A stretch of 64,000 nt of DNA, from NCBI GenBank assembly GCA_965227095.1, contig CBDDFL010000001.1:1860001-1924000 (forward strand). Reading direction: 5' to 3'. The position numbers and the translations under genes are program-made. The DNA comes from JANQMY01 sp965227095 (GTDB lineage Bacteria > Pseudomonadota > Alphaproteobacteria > JANQMY01). Positions 25,890-34,973 of this stretch are shown piece by piece. How positions within the stretch are numbered: position 1 is the stretch's first letter; each line of letters begins with the position of its first letter. The notes under the pieces are model-generated. The model made no database searches. It was not told the DNA's origin and was given only the letters and a program-made list of their open reading frames with translations.

Positions 25890-27274
25890 GAAGCGGCGAT
25901 GGCCTGAACGGCGGAGATAATGTGCGGCGTGTCATCCACCAGCACGGTGCGCACATCCAGCAACACATCCCCCTTGTGAATGCGGGCGATAATGGGGATG
26001 GGCTGACCGCGCAGTGCCGTCATCAGGTCTTGCGCCGATATGCCCTCAATGGACAGGCGGACACCGAAGGAGGGCAGTTGTTCCGCCGGCAGGCTGCCGC
26101 CGCCCGCTTCGCCGGTCATTTGATCCGGCGTTGCCGTTACACGGTCGATTGTTGCAAGCGGCCCGCATAATGCATGCGCTTCGGCTTCCAAATGTTCCAA
26201 CGGCGCCGTTAACATGCGCAAGGTGGGGATTTCTTGTGCCGGGTCGAAAGGTGGTTTGTAGAGGTGCAGCGTGGCTTCCAGCGCCGCCAAGGACAATTTA
26301 TCGATGCGCAGGGCGCGCAAGAGCGCATTCTTCTTCAGATCCGCGATCAGATCTTTACGGCCCGCGATGATGCCGCATTGGGGCCCGCCCAATAGTTTGT
26401 CGCCGGAGAAAGTTACCAAATGAGTGCCCGCCGATATGGTATCGCGCACGGTGGGTTCATCACCGATTCCGAACGTGGAAAGGTCGATCAGCGTGCCGCT
26501 GCCCAAATCCTCAACGAACAGTAGATCCTTCTCGTTTGCCAATTGGGCAAGCTCCGCGCGGGCGGGGCATTGAGTAAAGCCTACAATCCGGTAATTGCTG
26601 GTGTGCGTTTTTAATAAAACCGCTGTCTGGTCGGTGATTGCCTGTTCGTAGTCGGACAATTTCGTTTTGTTGGTGGTGCCCACTTCCCGCAAGGTGGCGC
26701 CGTTTTGGGCGATGATGTCGGGCACACGGAACGACCCGCCGATTTCGATCAGTTCGCCCCGCGAAACGACCACCTCTTTGTTTTTGGCGAAGGTGGCCAG
26801 CGCCAGGGTCACCGCCGCCGCACAATTGTTGACCACAATGGCGTCTTGCGCCCCCGTCAGCTCACAGATGAGCTCCCGCACATGATCGTATCGGGAACCG
26901 CGCTGGCCGGTCGCCAAGGTCATTTCGATATTGGTGTATCCGGCGGCGGTCTTCTGAATGGCGTCAAGAGCGGCGGGGGCCAACGGTGACCGCCCCAAAT
27001 TCGTATGAATGACGATACCCGTGGCATTGATGATGCGCTGCAGGCTGGGGGCCCGTGCCGCCGCCATGTGCCCTTCTACCTGTGCGGCAAAGCCTGGCCC
27101 GTCAAAGTCGGGCAATGGCGCGCCTTTCTTTAGCCCTTGGCGCACCTCGTCGAGGGCCGCGCGCAGCGCGTCGATGATTTCGCCACGGGTCCAGGCTTGC
27201 TCCAGCAAGGCGATGTGGGGCTTTGCGGCCAGGTCATTCACCTGGGGAATTTTTCGAAACAGGCTGGCGTCCAT
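25886..27274 (-). CDS. selA: L-seryl-tRNA(Sec) selenium transferase SelA
   Basis: PLP enzyme that converts Ser-tRNA(Sec) to Sec-tRNA(Sec) using selenophosphate from SelD. The 462 residues show the N-terminal helical region (MDASLFRKIPQVNDL), INATGIVIHTNLGRSPLA, NNCAAAVTLAL, and the PLP-lysine K293 in VTFSGDKLLGGPQCG. First gene of the selA-selB pair. A gap of 90 bp separates it from the TPR-methyltransferase gene upstream on the same strand. Confidence 0.97.
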   Translation of the reverse strand: MDASLFRKIPQVNDLAAKPHIALLEQAWTRGEIIDALRAALDEVRQGLKKGAPLPDFDGPGFAAQVEGHMAAARAPSLQRIINATGIVIHTNLGRSPLAPAALDAIQKTAAGYTNIEMTLATGQRGSRYDHVRELICELTGAQDAIVVNNCAAAVTLALATFAKNKEVVVSRGELIEIGGSFRVPDIIAQNGATLREVGTTNKTKLSDYEQAITDQTAVLLKTHTSNYRIVGFTQCPARAELAQLANEKDLLFVEDLGSGTLIDLSTFGIGDEPTVRDTISAGTHLVTFSGDKLLGGPQCGIIAGRKDLIADLKKNALLRALRIDKLSLAALEATLHLYKPPFDPAQEIPTLRMLTAPLEHLEAEAHALCGPLATIDRVTATPDQMTGEAGGGSLPAEQLPSFGVRLSIEGISAQDLMTALRGQPIPIIARIHKGDVLLDVRTVLVDDTPHIISAVQAIAAS

Positions 27275-27364
27275 CGTTTTCTTAATAGCTTTGCGCGTTT
27301 TGTCCGCAGCATAGCCTACTCTGGCCGGAGCTCAAAAGCCGTTCCGCGGGGTTGGTCAATCACT

Positions 27365-29629
27365 CTACCGTTTCCGCGCCCAGATCTTGTAGGTATCGCC
27401 AAAAACCAGCGGGTGTGATTGTTCAAATTCGTGCCAGTTGTCGATCGATCTGGCGGCATTTGCGTCGCTAAATGTTTCTTGAAACAGCTTGCGGTCGGTT
27501 GAAGACACGACCACAAGACCAAGAAAGTCGAGGCCGCAGTCGTGTAGCATGTTGCCGACCTCCAGCAGCGTAAAACGGTGCTCTTGCACATGAAAGATCA
27601 AGTCGCGTGTGTCTGACAGGGTCCAAAAATCAGAGGCCGGACTGAGAAGAGGGCGGAATGCCTCATCCGTACGCCTCATAATATCGCGGCGTGCTTGGCG
27701 AATGCCACGCGCATCATCTTTGTAGCCGGTTTCCTCGATCAAGCGGCGGGCCTCGACGACAGATTGACGCCCTAATTCGCTATAAAGCCCCAGATAAAGG
27801 TGTCCCTTGGGTTTCAAGCGGCCGCTGAGAATGGAGAGGGCCTTCGCTGGATCTTCCATGTGATGGATCACCCCATAACTTTCCACCACGTCGAATTTTT
27901 CGTCCAACTCGCCGAGGTCGAGGATGTTCGCCTGGGCATGTTTGACGGAAGTGATGCCATACTCTTTTAACTTTCGCATGCCATAGGCGAGGCTCGCTTT
28001 GCTGAGGTCGATCGCTGTGACGCTCGCGTTTTCGTATTTATGCACCACCTTTATGGTCTGCAGGCCGGTGCCGCACCCCGCAATAAGGATGGAGGGGCCT
28101 TTGATGGCGGGCAACTCGCTGTCTTTTAGATGCGGCAGTTCCGATTTCAAGACGGTCGCGAGCGGTTGTGGTGTTGTCAGGTCAAAGCGCGTCCATCGTG
28201 GATAGGGGTTTTCCGTATATTGTTCCTGTACAGAGGATGAGACGCTGTCCATCGTCGTGCCGATGGCGGGTATGCCTTCGGCTATGTCGCGTTCCATCGC
28301 CACCTCGTCGATTTGTTGGCGAAAGAGACCCTGCAGGGCTTCCGGAACAGCGTCAGTCGCTGGCCTATCAATGGTCAGCGTGTGAAGGGGGCGGTAACAA
28401 GCGGCAAGAGCCTGCCTGTAAAACGCATCGTCATTCCAATCCGCCTTCGTCAAATTTTCCAGGTCGGAAACACAATGGGATGCTTGCGCTGTTTCGTCGT
28501 CCGTTTCGTAAAACACATACTCGTTCACGAAGCATTGATGCGCCAAGGCACAGACAAATTCGAAGGGCGCCGCCCAATGCGGTTTTTTGCCGGTCATGGA
28601 CGCAAGGATGGCATCTTTGCGAATATGGGTGATTAAGGTCTCGATTTCGTAATCCGTAATCGGACAATTTTCCAAATAAGCCAAAAAAAGTTGATCTTGA
28701 AGAAGTGATGTCACCGTTTGGCGTTGGTCTGGCGTAAGGTCTAGCGGTGCCTCCGGCGCCAGATCTAGCACGTTCAATAGAGGGCTAAGCTCATGACGTT
28801 TTCTCAGAACCGATTGGATGGCGGTGGCTAAGGTGCGTGGATTAACATCGTCGCTCCCAAGAAGCCGCAGCAACACAGTGTGAAAGTCGATGTCGTCCGG
28901 CAGCTCTTTCACATGGCGCAGGTTTTGGACCAGTGCGCGGCGAACGTCTGCGTTTTCGGGGTCCAGTGCATAGGCGGCCGCCATATGGCCAAGAGCATCC
29001 TGGCGCTGGCCGTTTTGATCAAGGGCTAAACCCAGATTCGCATGGGCAATGGCGCGCGATGCGGTGTCTTGATCCGGCAATGCGTTCAAAAGGGTTCGAA
29101 ATTGGTCGATGGCCGTTCCAGTCTCCCCCCGGCTCAGGGCGACCAGTCCCAAGCCATGTCGTGCGAACAGCAGTGAGTCGTTGAGCGCGATCGCTTTTTC
29201 ATACGCGTCCTGAGCAAGTTTTCCTTTCTCCAATTGTCGATAGGTGTCGCCGAGAAAGCCATATGCGTCGGCAAATTTTGGATTGAGTTTTACGGCCCGT
29301 TTGAACGATGCGACGGCTGGTGAGTATTGGCCAAGCCCAAATTCCGTTTTTCCTTTGTTGAAGGCGATGAGGGGGTTTTTGGAATCAAGGCTTGCGGCTG
29401 TCCGAAAAGAGAGAAGGGCGTCTTCGTGTTGCCCCAGTTCAACCAACACAACACCGGACAAGTTGGCAATGTTTGGGTCCTTCGGAAAAGAGGCCCGCAG
29501 CCTGTCTAACTCTGCCTTGGCCGCACTGAACTGGCGTTGCTGGATGACGGCGGAAATTGCCTGCAGCGTTTCCGGGGGCGCAAAAGAAACACGGCGTTTG
29601 GCGTTAGGAGGACGGCGATTGCGATTCAT
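27365..29629 (-). CDS. TPR-repeat protein fused to SAM-dependent methyltransferase
   Basis: A 754-residue two-part protein. Residues 20-250 hold several tetratricopeptide repeats (for example GQHEDALLSFRTAASLDSKN, then NPKFADAYGFLGDTYRQLE). About 480-650 hold a class I methyltransferase: ILIAGCGTGLQTI is motif I, ITSVKHAQANILDLGEL motif II, and VVESYGVIHHMEDPAKALSI the post-motif. The middle and the end (YKIWARKR) match a known arrangement in alphaproteobacteria where TPRs precede a methyltransferase of unknown target. Whether the substrate is a protein, lipid or small molecule cannot be said. An intervening start was not needed; ATG 29629 is well placed. Confidence 0.85.
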   Translation of the reverse strand: MNRNRRPPNAKRRVSFAPPETLQAISAVIQQRQFSAAKAELDRLRASFPKDPNIANLSGVVLVELGQHEDALLSFRTAASLDSKNPLIAFNKGKTEFGLGQYSPAVASFKRAVKLNPKFADAYGFLGDTYRQLEKGKLAQDAYEKAIALNDSLLFARHGLGLVALSRGETGTAIDQFRTLLNALPDQDTASRAIAHANLGLALDQNGQRQDALGHMAAAYALDPENADVRRALVQNLRHVKELPDDIDFHTVLLRLLGSDDVNPRTLATAIQSVLRKRHELSPLLNVLDLAPEAPLDLTPDQRQTVTSLLQDQLFLAYLENCPITDYEIETLITHIRKDAILASMTGKKPHWAAPFEFVCALAHQCFVNEYVFYETDDETAQASHCVSDLENLTKADWNDDAFYRQALAACYRPLHTLTIDRPATDAVPEALQGLFRQQIDEVAMERDIAEGIPAIGTTMDSVSSSVQEQYTENPYPRWTRFDLTTPQPLATVLKSELPHLKDSELPAIKGPSILIAGCGTGLQTIKVVHKYENASVTAIDLSKASLAYGMRKLKEYGITSVKHAQANILDLGELDEKFDVVESYGVIHHMEDPAKALSILSGRLKPKGHLYLGLYSELGRQSVVEARRLIEETGYKDDARGIRQARRDIMRRTDEAFRPLLSPASDFWTLSDTRDLIFHVQEHRFTLLEVGNMLHDCGLDFLGLVVVSSTDRKLFQETFSDANAARSIDNWHEFEQSHPLVFGDTYKIWARKR

Positions 29630-29780
29630 AAATGAAGTCTAACACGTGACGCGATCACCTGGTGTGTCCATCTGGCCGGGAAGAATGTCCATGACGGGCG
29701 GACCATAGCGTGCGGACACCGGTGCTGAAAAGCACCGATGACGCAAGCCGGCGGATCGTCGGTGTCCGTCGGTGATGGCG

Positions 29781-31292
29781 TTACATGTTTAGCGCTGACA
29801 CCGTCGGCCAGCGATCGGCCCAAGGTCGGGCTGCTTCCAGCTCATAGGCCAGTGCCAGCAAGCGACCTTCTTGACCGTGTGGAGCTGCAAACTGGCTGCC
29901 GATCGGGATGCTACCGGCCCCCGTAAACAAGGGAAGGGAAATGGCCGGGTTGCCGAAAGCATTATATTGCGGCGTGTAAGACGCATAATCGGTGACCGAT
30001 TGGAATAGGGTCTCGAAATCGACCGAGGGGGCTTGTTCCCCCAAGTCCAATGGAGAGCGCCGCAAGGTCGGCGTGAGGAAGACGTCACATTTAGAGAACA
30101 AGGGATCGTAAAAGTCGCCCATGTTCTTGAAATAGGCGAGCGCTTGATCGACCGCGTCTGGTTTGGCTGCCGTTTTCTGTTGGAAATAGTCAGCAAGGCC
30201 GCGTGTCCATTCTTCCAATCCCGTCTTGGCGGTCACCCAGCGGAATTGCATCAGACCGACGATCCACGCGTTTTCCACCAATTGGTGCGCGCCTTCCGCC
30301 CAGATGGTCATAAAGTGGTCCAGGAATTCGTCGCCGTTCAGCGGTTGCGGAGTTTCCTCTACCGTATGTCCGAGCTCCGCGCAGAGGGCGGCGGTGGCGT
30401 CCAGCGCCGCCTTCACATCGGGGGCCGCGTCTTTGTTCATGAAGTTCTGGGTGGTGAATCCGATTTTGAGGCGCTTGGTCGACGGCCCGTCAACAAACCC
30501 CACCGGGTCGAAGAGTTTGTCGTCGCCTTTCCGTTCACTGACGTTCAACATTTGGGCGGTATCTCGCACGGAGCGGCTGACGGTGAGTTCCACGCTAATA
30601 TCAGCTGGAGTCCGGGGTGGTTTATTTGTGTACAAACGGCCGCGGCTTGGCTTGAGGCCCACCAAGCCGCCGCAAGACGCCGGAATGCGAATGGAGCCGC
30701 CGCCATCGCTTGCATGGGCAAAGGGAACCATGCCCGACGCCACGGCACCGCCCGCGCCGCCGCTCGACCCGCCCGTATGTTTGGCGATGTCCCAAGGATT
30801 TTTGGCAGGGCCCAAAAGGTCTGATTCCGTGGTCGACAGCAGGCCGAATTCCGGCGTGTTGGTTTTGCCGAGAATGACCACACCACTTTCTTTCGCGCGC
30901 TCCACGGCGCCGGCATCCGCATCGGCCACATTGGTTGCGAATAGGCGCGAGCCAAAGGTGGTGGGTTCGCCTTCAAGGTCGGACAAATCCTTGATGAGAT
31001 AGGGCACGCCCTTAAATGGCCCGTCAGGCAATTCGCCTTTGGCCTTTTCCCGCGCGTCGTCAAACATGGTGTGGATGACTGCATTTAGTTTCGGATTGAG
31101 CGTTTCGATCCGTTTGATGGCGGCATCCGTCAGCTCAAGCGGGGTGACCTCACCCGTCCGCACAAGGGCGGCTTGGGCTGTTGCATCGAGCCGCACAAAG
31201 GGATCGGGTTCCGCGCGGGCGATAGTCGGTAATCCGGTTACGGCCACGGCACCTAAGGCCGTCGTGCTTTTCAGAAAAGTTCGCCGATCCAT
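29781..31292 (-). CDS. Amidase, amidase-signature family, Tat-exported
   Basis: A 503-residue amidase with a twin-arginine signal (DRRTFLKSTTALGAVAV, cleavage near ARA). The Ser-cisSer-Lys catalytic set is visible. The lysine is in GVPYLIKDLSDLEG, the Ser-Gly-rich loop is KHTGGSSGGAGGAVASGM, and the nucleophile region is SDGGGSIRIPASCGG. It hydrolyses amide bonds, probably in the periplasm; the substrate is unknown. It lies between selD and the TPR-methyltransferase on the same strand but shows no functional link to selenium. Confidence 0.93.
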   Translation of the reverse strand: MDRRTFLKSTTALGAVAVTGLPTIARAEPDPFVRLDATAQAALVRTGEVTPLELTDAAIKRIETLNPKLNAVIHTMFDDAREKAKGELPDGPFKGVPYLIKDLSDLEGEPTTFGSRLFATNVADADAGAVERAKESGVVILGKTNTPEFGLLSTTESDLLGPAKNPWDIAKHTGGSSGGAGGAVASGMVPFAHASDGGGSIRIPASCGGLVGLKPSRGRLYTNKPPRTPADISVELTVSRSVRDTAQMLNVSERKGDDKLFDPVGFVDGPSTKRLKIGFTTQNFMNKDAAPDVKAALDATAALCAELGHTVEETPQPLNGDEFLDHFMTIWAEGAHQLVENAWIVGLMQFRWVTAKTGLEEWTRGLADYFQQKTAAKPDAVDQALAYFKNMGDFYDPLFSKCDVFLTPTLRRSPLDLGEQAPSVDFETLFQSVTDYASYTPQYNAFGNPAISLPLFTGAGSIPIGSQFAAPHGQEGRLLALAYELEAARPWADRWPTVSALNM

Positions 31293-31412
31293 GGTTTCTC
31301 CCCTTGTATGATTTTTTGGCTGACGCTACCGCAGCGAGTGTTTTGCGGAAATATCGTCATTCTGAGGGGAGATTGAAAGCGAAAAATTTTTGGAAATTTG
31401 GGGGGTTGGCTG

Positions 31413-32477
31413 TCACAACAACCGGATGGTACCCGTCGGCCCGTCGCTTACTTGGCCTACATGCCAGACCGGTTCGGCTGCGGCGCGGAAGTCTGCCAGC
31501 ACATCATCCAGCGACTCCGGATCGACCGCCGCCAACAACCCGCCGGAGGTTTGCGGATCGAAGACGATGGTTTCTTGCGCGTCGGTGATGCCGTCGCCGC
31601 GCTCAAACCATTGTCCGAAATAGTCTTTATTGCGCCCGGCACCGCCTGGGGCCACGCCTTTATTCGACAGGTCCGCGGTCCCATCCAAAAGCGGCAGCTT
31701 GCTGAAGGTGAACTCTAGCGCCACGCCGGATTGATCCGCCATTTCATGGCCATGGCCCGCCAGCGCAAAGCCGGTAATGTCGGTGACCGCATGAATGACA
31801 TCATTGCCCGCCGCGCGCAGGATCTTCGCGGCACCTGCGTTGAGGCGCGCCATGCTGGCAACCGCTTCTGCCGTATCGCTTTCGTCGATTTTGCTCTGTT
31901 TCAGGGCGGTGGTGATGATCCCCGTACCGATGGGTTTGGTGAGCAGCAATTGATCGCCGGGCTTGGCGCCTTCATTGGCGAACGCGTTCGCGTCATTAAG
32001 GACACCAATCACGGCGAGGCCATATTTTGGCTCATCGTCAAAGGTGGTGTGGCCACCGGCGATGGCCGCTCCCGATTCCCGCACCTTGTCGGCGCCCCCC
32101 CGGAAAATCTCGTTAAGAATGTCGAGATCAAGCGTTTTCGGAAAACCCGCCAGGTTGAGCGCCAGTTTCGGTTCGGCCCCCATGGCATAGATATCGGACA
32201 GGGCGTTGGCCGCGGCAATCGCGCCAAACTGATAGGGGGCATCCACCACCGGCGCGAAGAAGTCCGCCGTGGCCACCAAGGAAAGCTCGTCGGTCAATTT
32301 AAGCACAGCGGCATCGTCCGGTGAGCTGAGCCCCCTCAGCACATCGGGAAAATCCGCCTGCGGAAAGATGTCTTTTAACGGCCGCAAAACTTGCGACAAC
32401 TGCCCAGGGCCAAGCTTACCCGCTCAACCCGCAGATGCCGCATATTGCGTCAGCCGGATCTTTTCGTGCTCTGACAC
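31413..32477 (-). CDS. selD: Selenide, water dikinase SelD, itself with in-frame UGA (Sec18)
   Basis: Makes selenophosphate from selenide and ATP. The proposed start is GTG 32477, preceded by AAAGGAGGAAGC. The protein runs MSEHEKIRLTQYAASAG, then UGA (32426-32424) read as Sec18, then AGKLGPGQL, and continues in frame through the whole SelD domain (DDAAVLKLTDELSLVATADFF in pieces, PYQFGAIAAANALSDIYAMG, GGHTTFDDEPKYGLAV). Sec18 and K21 keep the U/C-x-x-K spacing of the catalytic pair. A plain reading would start at TTG 32399 and lose the catalytic segment. On the minus strand CGCAA-GTT-TTGCG (32395-32383) is a candidate SECIS with its loop about 33 nt after the UGA. Total 354 residues. Confidence 0.93.
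32383..32426 (-). promoter_or_regulatory. selD UGA-Sec codon and candidate SECIS hairpin
   Basis: UGA at 32426-32424. Five perfect pairs CGCAA (32395-32391) with TTGCG (32387-32383) close a GTT loop. The loop is at the far end of the accepted distance range, so this is weaker than the other hairpins. Confidence 0.4.
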
Positions 32478-32576
32478 GCGCGCTTCCTCCTTTCTGAAAA
32501 TCTGAGGTTTCTTTCTAGCCAATGCCTGTGACATAGTCCAATCCACGATTTAGTGAGGAGCGGGCTTCGTTGCGCA

Positions 32577-32606
32577 CCCTCAATGGGAATAGAATTGCAT
32601 TGAGGG
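32577..32606. other. Inverted repeat upstream of selD
   Basis: CCCTCAATG (32577-32585) and CATTGAGGG (32598-32606) are perfect 9-bp arms around 12 bases, about 100 bp upstream of the selD start. It may form a leader hairpin or belong to the repeat element beside it. It has no T run, so it is not a standard terminator. Confidence 0.4.
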
Positions 32607-32623
32607 ATCGGGCGGGCGTTTAT

Positions 32624-32720
32624 TATTCCGCTCATTCCTGCGAAAGCAGGAATCTCTTGTGAGATGGAGATCCCGGTTCGCGCCCTTTTGATTTGGGCGC
32701 GACCGGGATGAGCCGAATGG
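32624..32720. repeat. Palindromic interspersed repeat, copy 1 (MITE-like)
   Basis: About 97 bp with imperfect inverted ends: ATTCCGCTCATTCC at the left and GGGATGAGCCGAAT at the right. Inside are TGCGAAAGCAGGAATCT and GAGATCCCGGTTCG. A related copy lies inverted at about 37209-37285. Elements with the TCATTCCTGCGAAAGCAGGAAT core are common scattered repeats in proteobacterial genomes. No transposase is present. Confidence 0.75.
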
Positions 32721-32771
32721 TCGAGGCGTTGCGTCGTTTTTTTGACGGTAGGGCGGTAGGAGAATAATTTA

Positions 32772-32865
32772 GGAGGCGAATGTAGTCTGGTGGCTTCCCT
32801 GGTCTTCAAAACCAGTGACACGCAGCCATGCGTGTGGTGGGTTCGATTCCCATCCGCCTCCGCCA
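32772..32865 (+). tRNA. selC: tRNA-Sec (anticodon TCA)
   Basis: A 94-base tRNA starting GGAGGCGA and ending CGCCTCCGCCA with encoded CCA. The anticodon arm is CTGGT-CTTCAAA-ACCAG with anticodon TCA. The long variable arm CACGC-AGCCAT-GCGTG and the T arm with GGGTTCGATTCCC are as in bacterial tRNA-Sec. The eighth acceptor position is an A-C mismatch by my pairing, which deserves a check. It is followed 93 bp later by a selenoprotein operon on the same strand. Confidence 0.95.
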
Positions 32866-32957
32866 ACTATTTCTATGATTTATGCAACCGTGCACATGAC
32901 CTGTGCACACGCCGTGGTCACTTGCGGTGGGGGCGCGCCCACCGCTAAACTCGTGCG

Positions 32958-33746
32958 ATGGCGGAGCAACTCTTCACTCTTCTCTGGAACCCTTACGTCA
33001 CTCTGGGCCTGGCATTGGTTCTGGTGATCGGGCGCATGGTGCTCTACTTCCGGCGCTTGCTGGTCCAGAAGAAAGGGTTTAGCAGCCGCCCCATATTCAG
33101 CGAACTGTCTGTGCTGTTGGGCTTCCTTTTTGCGGTTTGGACGGTCATCATCTCCCCGAGCTGGATCGTCACGGCGCTGGCCGTGCTTCCCGTTATTCTG
33201 GGGGGCTTCGCGCTCTATCTGTTTTCTCAAGGCGGCGTTCCGAAAGGCATTGGCGTTAAGGTGGGCGAGATGGCGCCGTCCTTCTCCGCGCTCGATTGGG
33301 ACGGCAACGATTTCGCCTATGAAGCTGGGCAAAATGACCCGCTGCTCCTCAAATTCTACCGCGGCCATTGGTGACCCTATTGTGTCGCTGAGTTGCAGCG
33401 ATGGGAAGAATTGCAGGACGACTTCGACGCGCTGGGCGTCAAGATGGTGGCTGTCAGCCCCAACACCGTGGATCAAGCGGATTTGATGCGCTCCAAACAC
33501 GGCCTGTCGATCTACCAATTGGCAGACCCGGACCTTGAGGTCGTCAAGACCTATGGGGTGGAGCACCCAAATGCGCTGGCCGGCGACCCGGGCGATAAAC
33601 GGGGTATGCGGCGGGCGCTGGCCATTCCCACAACCATCCTCACCGATAGCACGGGGAAGATCCGCTGGATCGATCAATCCACAGACTATAGAGTACGGTC
33701 AGATGGCGCCCGCGTTCTCAAAGCGGTGAAGAAGGCGCTCACATAA
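32958..33746 (+). CDS. Membrane-anchored peroxiredoxin-like selenoprotein (UGA = Sec139, WUPYC)
   Basis: TGA at 33372-33374 interrupts an otherwise intact frame from ATG 32958 to 33746. With Sec the site reads FYRGHWUPYCVAEL, equivalent to the WCPYC site of peroxiredoxin-like proteins. Residues 10-95 contain two or three membrane helices (YVTLGLALVLVIGRMVLYF, FSELSVLLGFLFAVWTVII, then VTALAVLPVILGGFALYLF). The peroxiredoxin domain runs from about 105 to the end (KVGEMAPSFSALDWDGNDF, VKMVAVSPNTVDQADL, RALAIPTTILTDSTGKI). This is a membrane-tethered version of the soluble selenoprotein at 19 kb. Total 262 residues with Sec. It is the first protein gene of the block after tRNA-Sec; the next gene starts 36 bp later. 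Confidence 0.9.
33372..33401 (+). promoter_or_regulatory. UGA-Sec codon and candidate SECIS hairpin
   Basis: TGA 33372-33374, then TCGCTG (33385-33390), loop AGTTG, CAGCGA (33396-33401): six perfect pairs with the loop 16 nt after the UGA. Confidence 0.7.
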
Positions 33747-33781
33747 GAGCAGTCGCCGTGCGGCGATAAGGGAGAGGACCC

Positions 33782-34972
33782 ATGCCAAAGATCACGAATG
33801 ATCAGCGGGACACAGCCATTTTGGCGGCGGTCCAAGAGGATCTGGCCCAGTGTGCCGTGCCGGTGCGCGGCGACATTACCGATGCCCATGCCGTGGTGCT
33901 GTCGCGTATTGCGCGGCCCGGCACGTGGTGGACGGGGGCCGAACGCATCGCCATTGCGGCGGAATCACGCGCGGCAAACACCTGTCCGTTTTGCGTGGAA
34001 CGCAAACAGGCGCTCAGCCCTTATACCATTGAGGGCAAGCACACGATTGATCCGTTAACGGGAGGTGTGCTGACGGAACCGATCATCGGCATGGTCCATA
34101 TGATGGTGACCGACGTGACCCGCATCACGAAAAAGGCCATCGACGATCTGGCGGATGCCGGTTTCACGGACGGGCATTACGTGGAAGCCTTAGGCATTGT
34201 GGTGGCCATGCGCAGCATGGACCAAACCAATCGCGGGCTCGGCGTGCCGCTGCACGCGCTGCCAAGCCCCGTGGCTGGGGACCCGACACGTGCGCGGCCT
34301 GGTCCCTTGGTGGACGGTGAGGCGTATGTGCCCATGTTGGCACGGCAAGAACCCCACGCCCCCGATGAAGATTTGTGGGGGGAAGATTTCGCGAAGACCA
34401 TTCCCAATGTGGCACGGGCGTTGAGCCTGGTGCCGGATGCCGTGCGCGATTGGTTCGAGTTGAGCGATGCGCAATATATTCCCGCCGGGAAATTCGGCGC
34501 GGTGACCGAAGGGCGCAACCTGTCGCGAGCTCAGATAGAGCTGGTGGCCGCCAGGGTGTCGGCCTTAAACGACTGTTTTTACTGAACGACCGCGCATGCG
34601 ATGTTGCTCCGTGTGAGCACACAATCAACCGGCGAAGAAGTGGAACTGACAGGGGTGGTCGAAGGCGCGGATCAGGTGGACGACCGCATTCCCGCGGGCA
34701 AACAATTGACGGCCTTTGCGGACGCCGTGGTGCAGGGGGATGACGCTGCGCTGGCCCAGGCCCGGACGGACCTGTTGGCGGCGGTAACGCCGGACGAATT
34801 CGTGGACGCCGCCGGTGTTGCGGGGAATTTCGAGCGCATGGTGCGCATTGCCGATGGCATCGGGATTTCTCTCGATCCGAATTTTGAGGGCGCCACGGCG
34901 GACATGCGCCAAGATCTTGGGCTGAACGATTTTTCGTCCGCCATACACACCTTGTCGAAACACGCGAGTTAG
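33782..34972 (+). CDS. AhpD-like alkylhydroperoxidase-fold selenoprotein (UGA = Sec268, CxxU...H)
   Basis: TGA at 34583-34585 joins two in-frame parts. Reading it as Sec gives ALNDCFYUTTAHA: C265, Sec268 and H272 exactly match the C-x-x-C-x3-H active site of AhpD/carboxymuconolactone-decarboxylase-fold peroxidases, with the second cysteine replaced by Sec. Supporting context upstream is PAGKFGAVTEGRNLSRAQIELVAARVS, the helix that precedes this site in the family. The N-terminal part (1-240) has an extra CPFC pair (NTCPFCVERKQAL) and a conserved-looking IGMVHMMVTDVTRITKKAID segment, perhaps a degenerate second AhpD fold. The last 125 residues are helical (FADAVVQGDDAALAQAR). Total 396 residues. 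Stop and next start are 1 bp apart. Expected to reduce peroxides using a thiol partner, possibly the next gene product. Confidence 0.9.
34583..34619 (+). promoter_or_regulatory. UGA-Sec codon and candidate SECIS hairpin
   Basis: TGA 34583-34585, then TGCTC (34605-34609), loop CGTGT, GAGCA (34615-34619). Five perfect pairs, loop 24 nt after the UGA. Confidence 0.6.
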
Positions 34973-34973
34973 C

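Noticed and set aside
29720..29742. Hairpin CGGTGCT-GAAA-AGCACCG between the amidase and TPR-methyltransferase genes
   Set aside because: Good stem but no T run on either side, so I do not call it a terminator.
30033..31002. Open frames on the plus strand inside the amidase
   Set aside because: The amidase signature on the minus strand is unmistakable; these are shadows.
32742..32770. TTGACG-17 bp-TAATTT as a promoter for tRNA-Sec
   Set aside because: The -10 box would end 1 bp before the tRNA, so transcription would begin inside it.
33372..33374. TGA as pseudogene-causing mutation in the second Prx-like gene
   Set aside because: It has the same WUPYC motif as its paralogue at 19 kb and lies beside tRNA-Sec; two independent mutations at the same codon are implausible.
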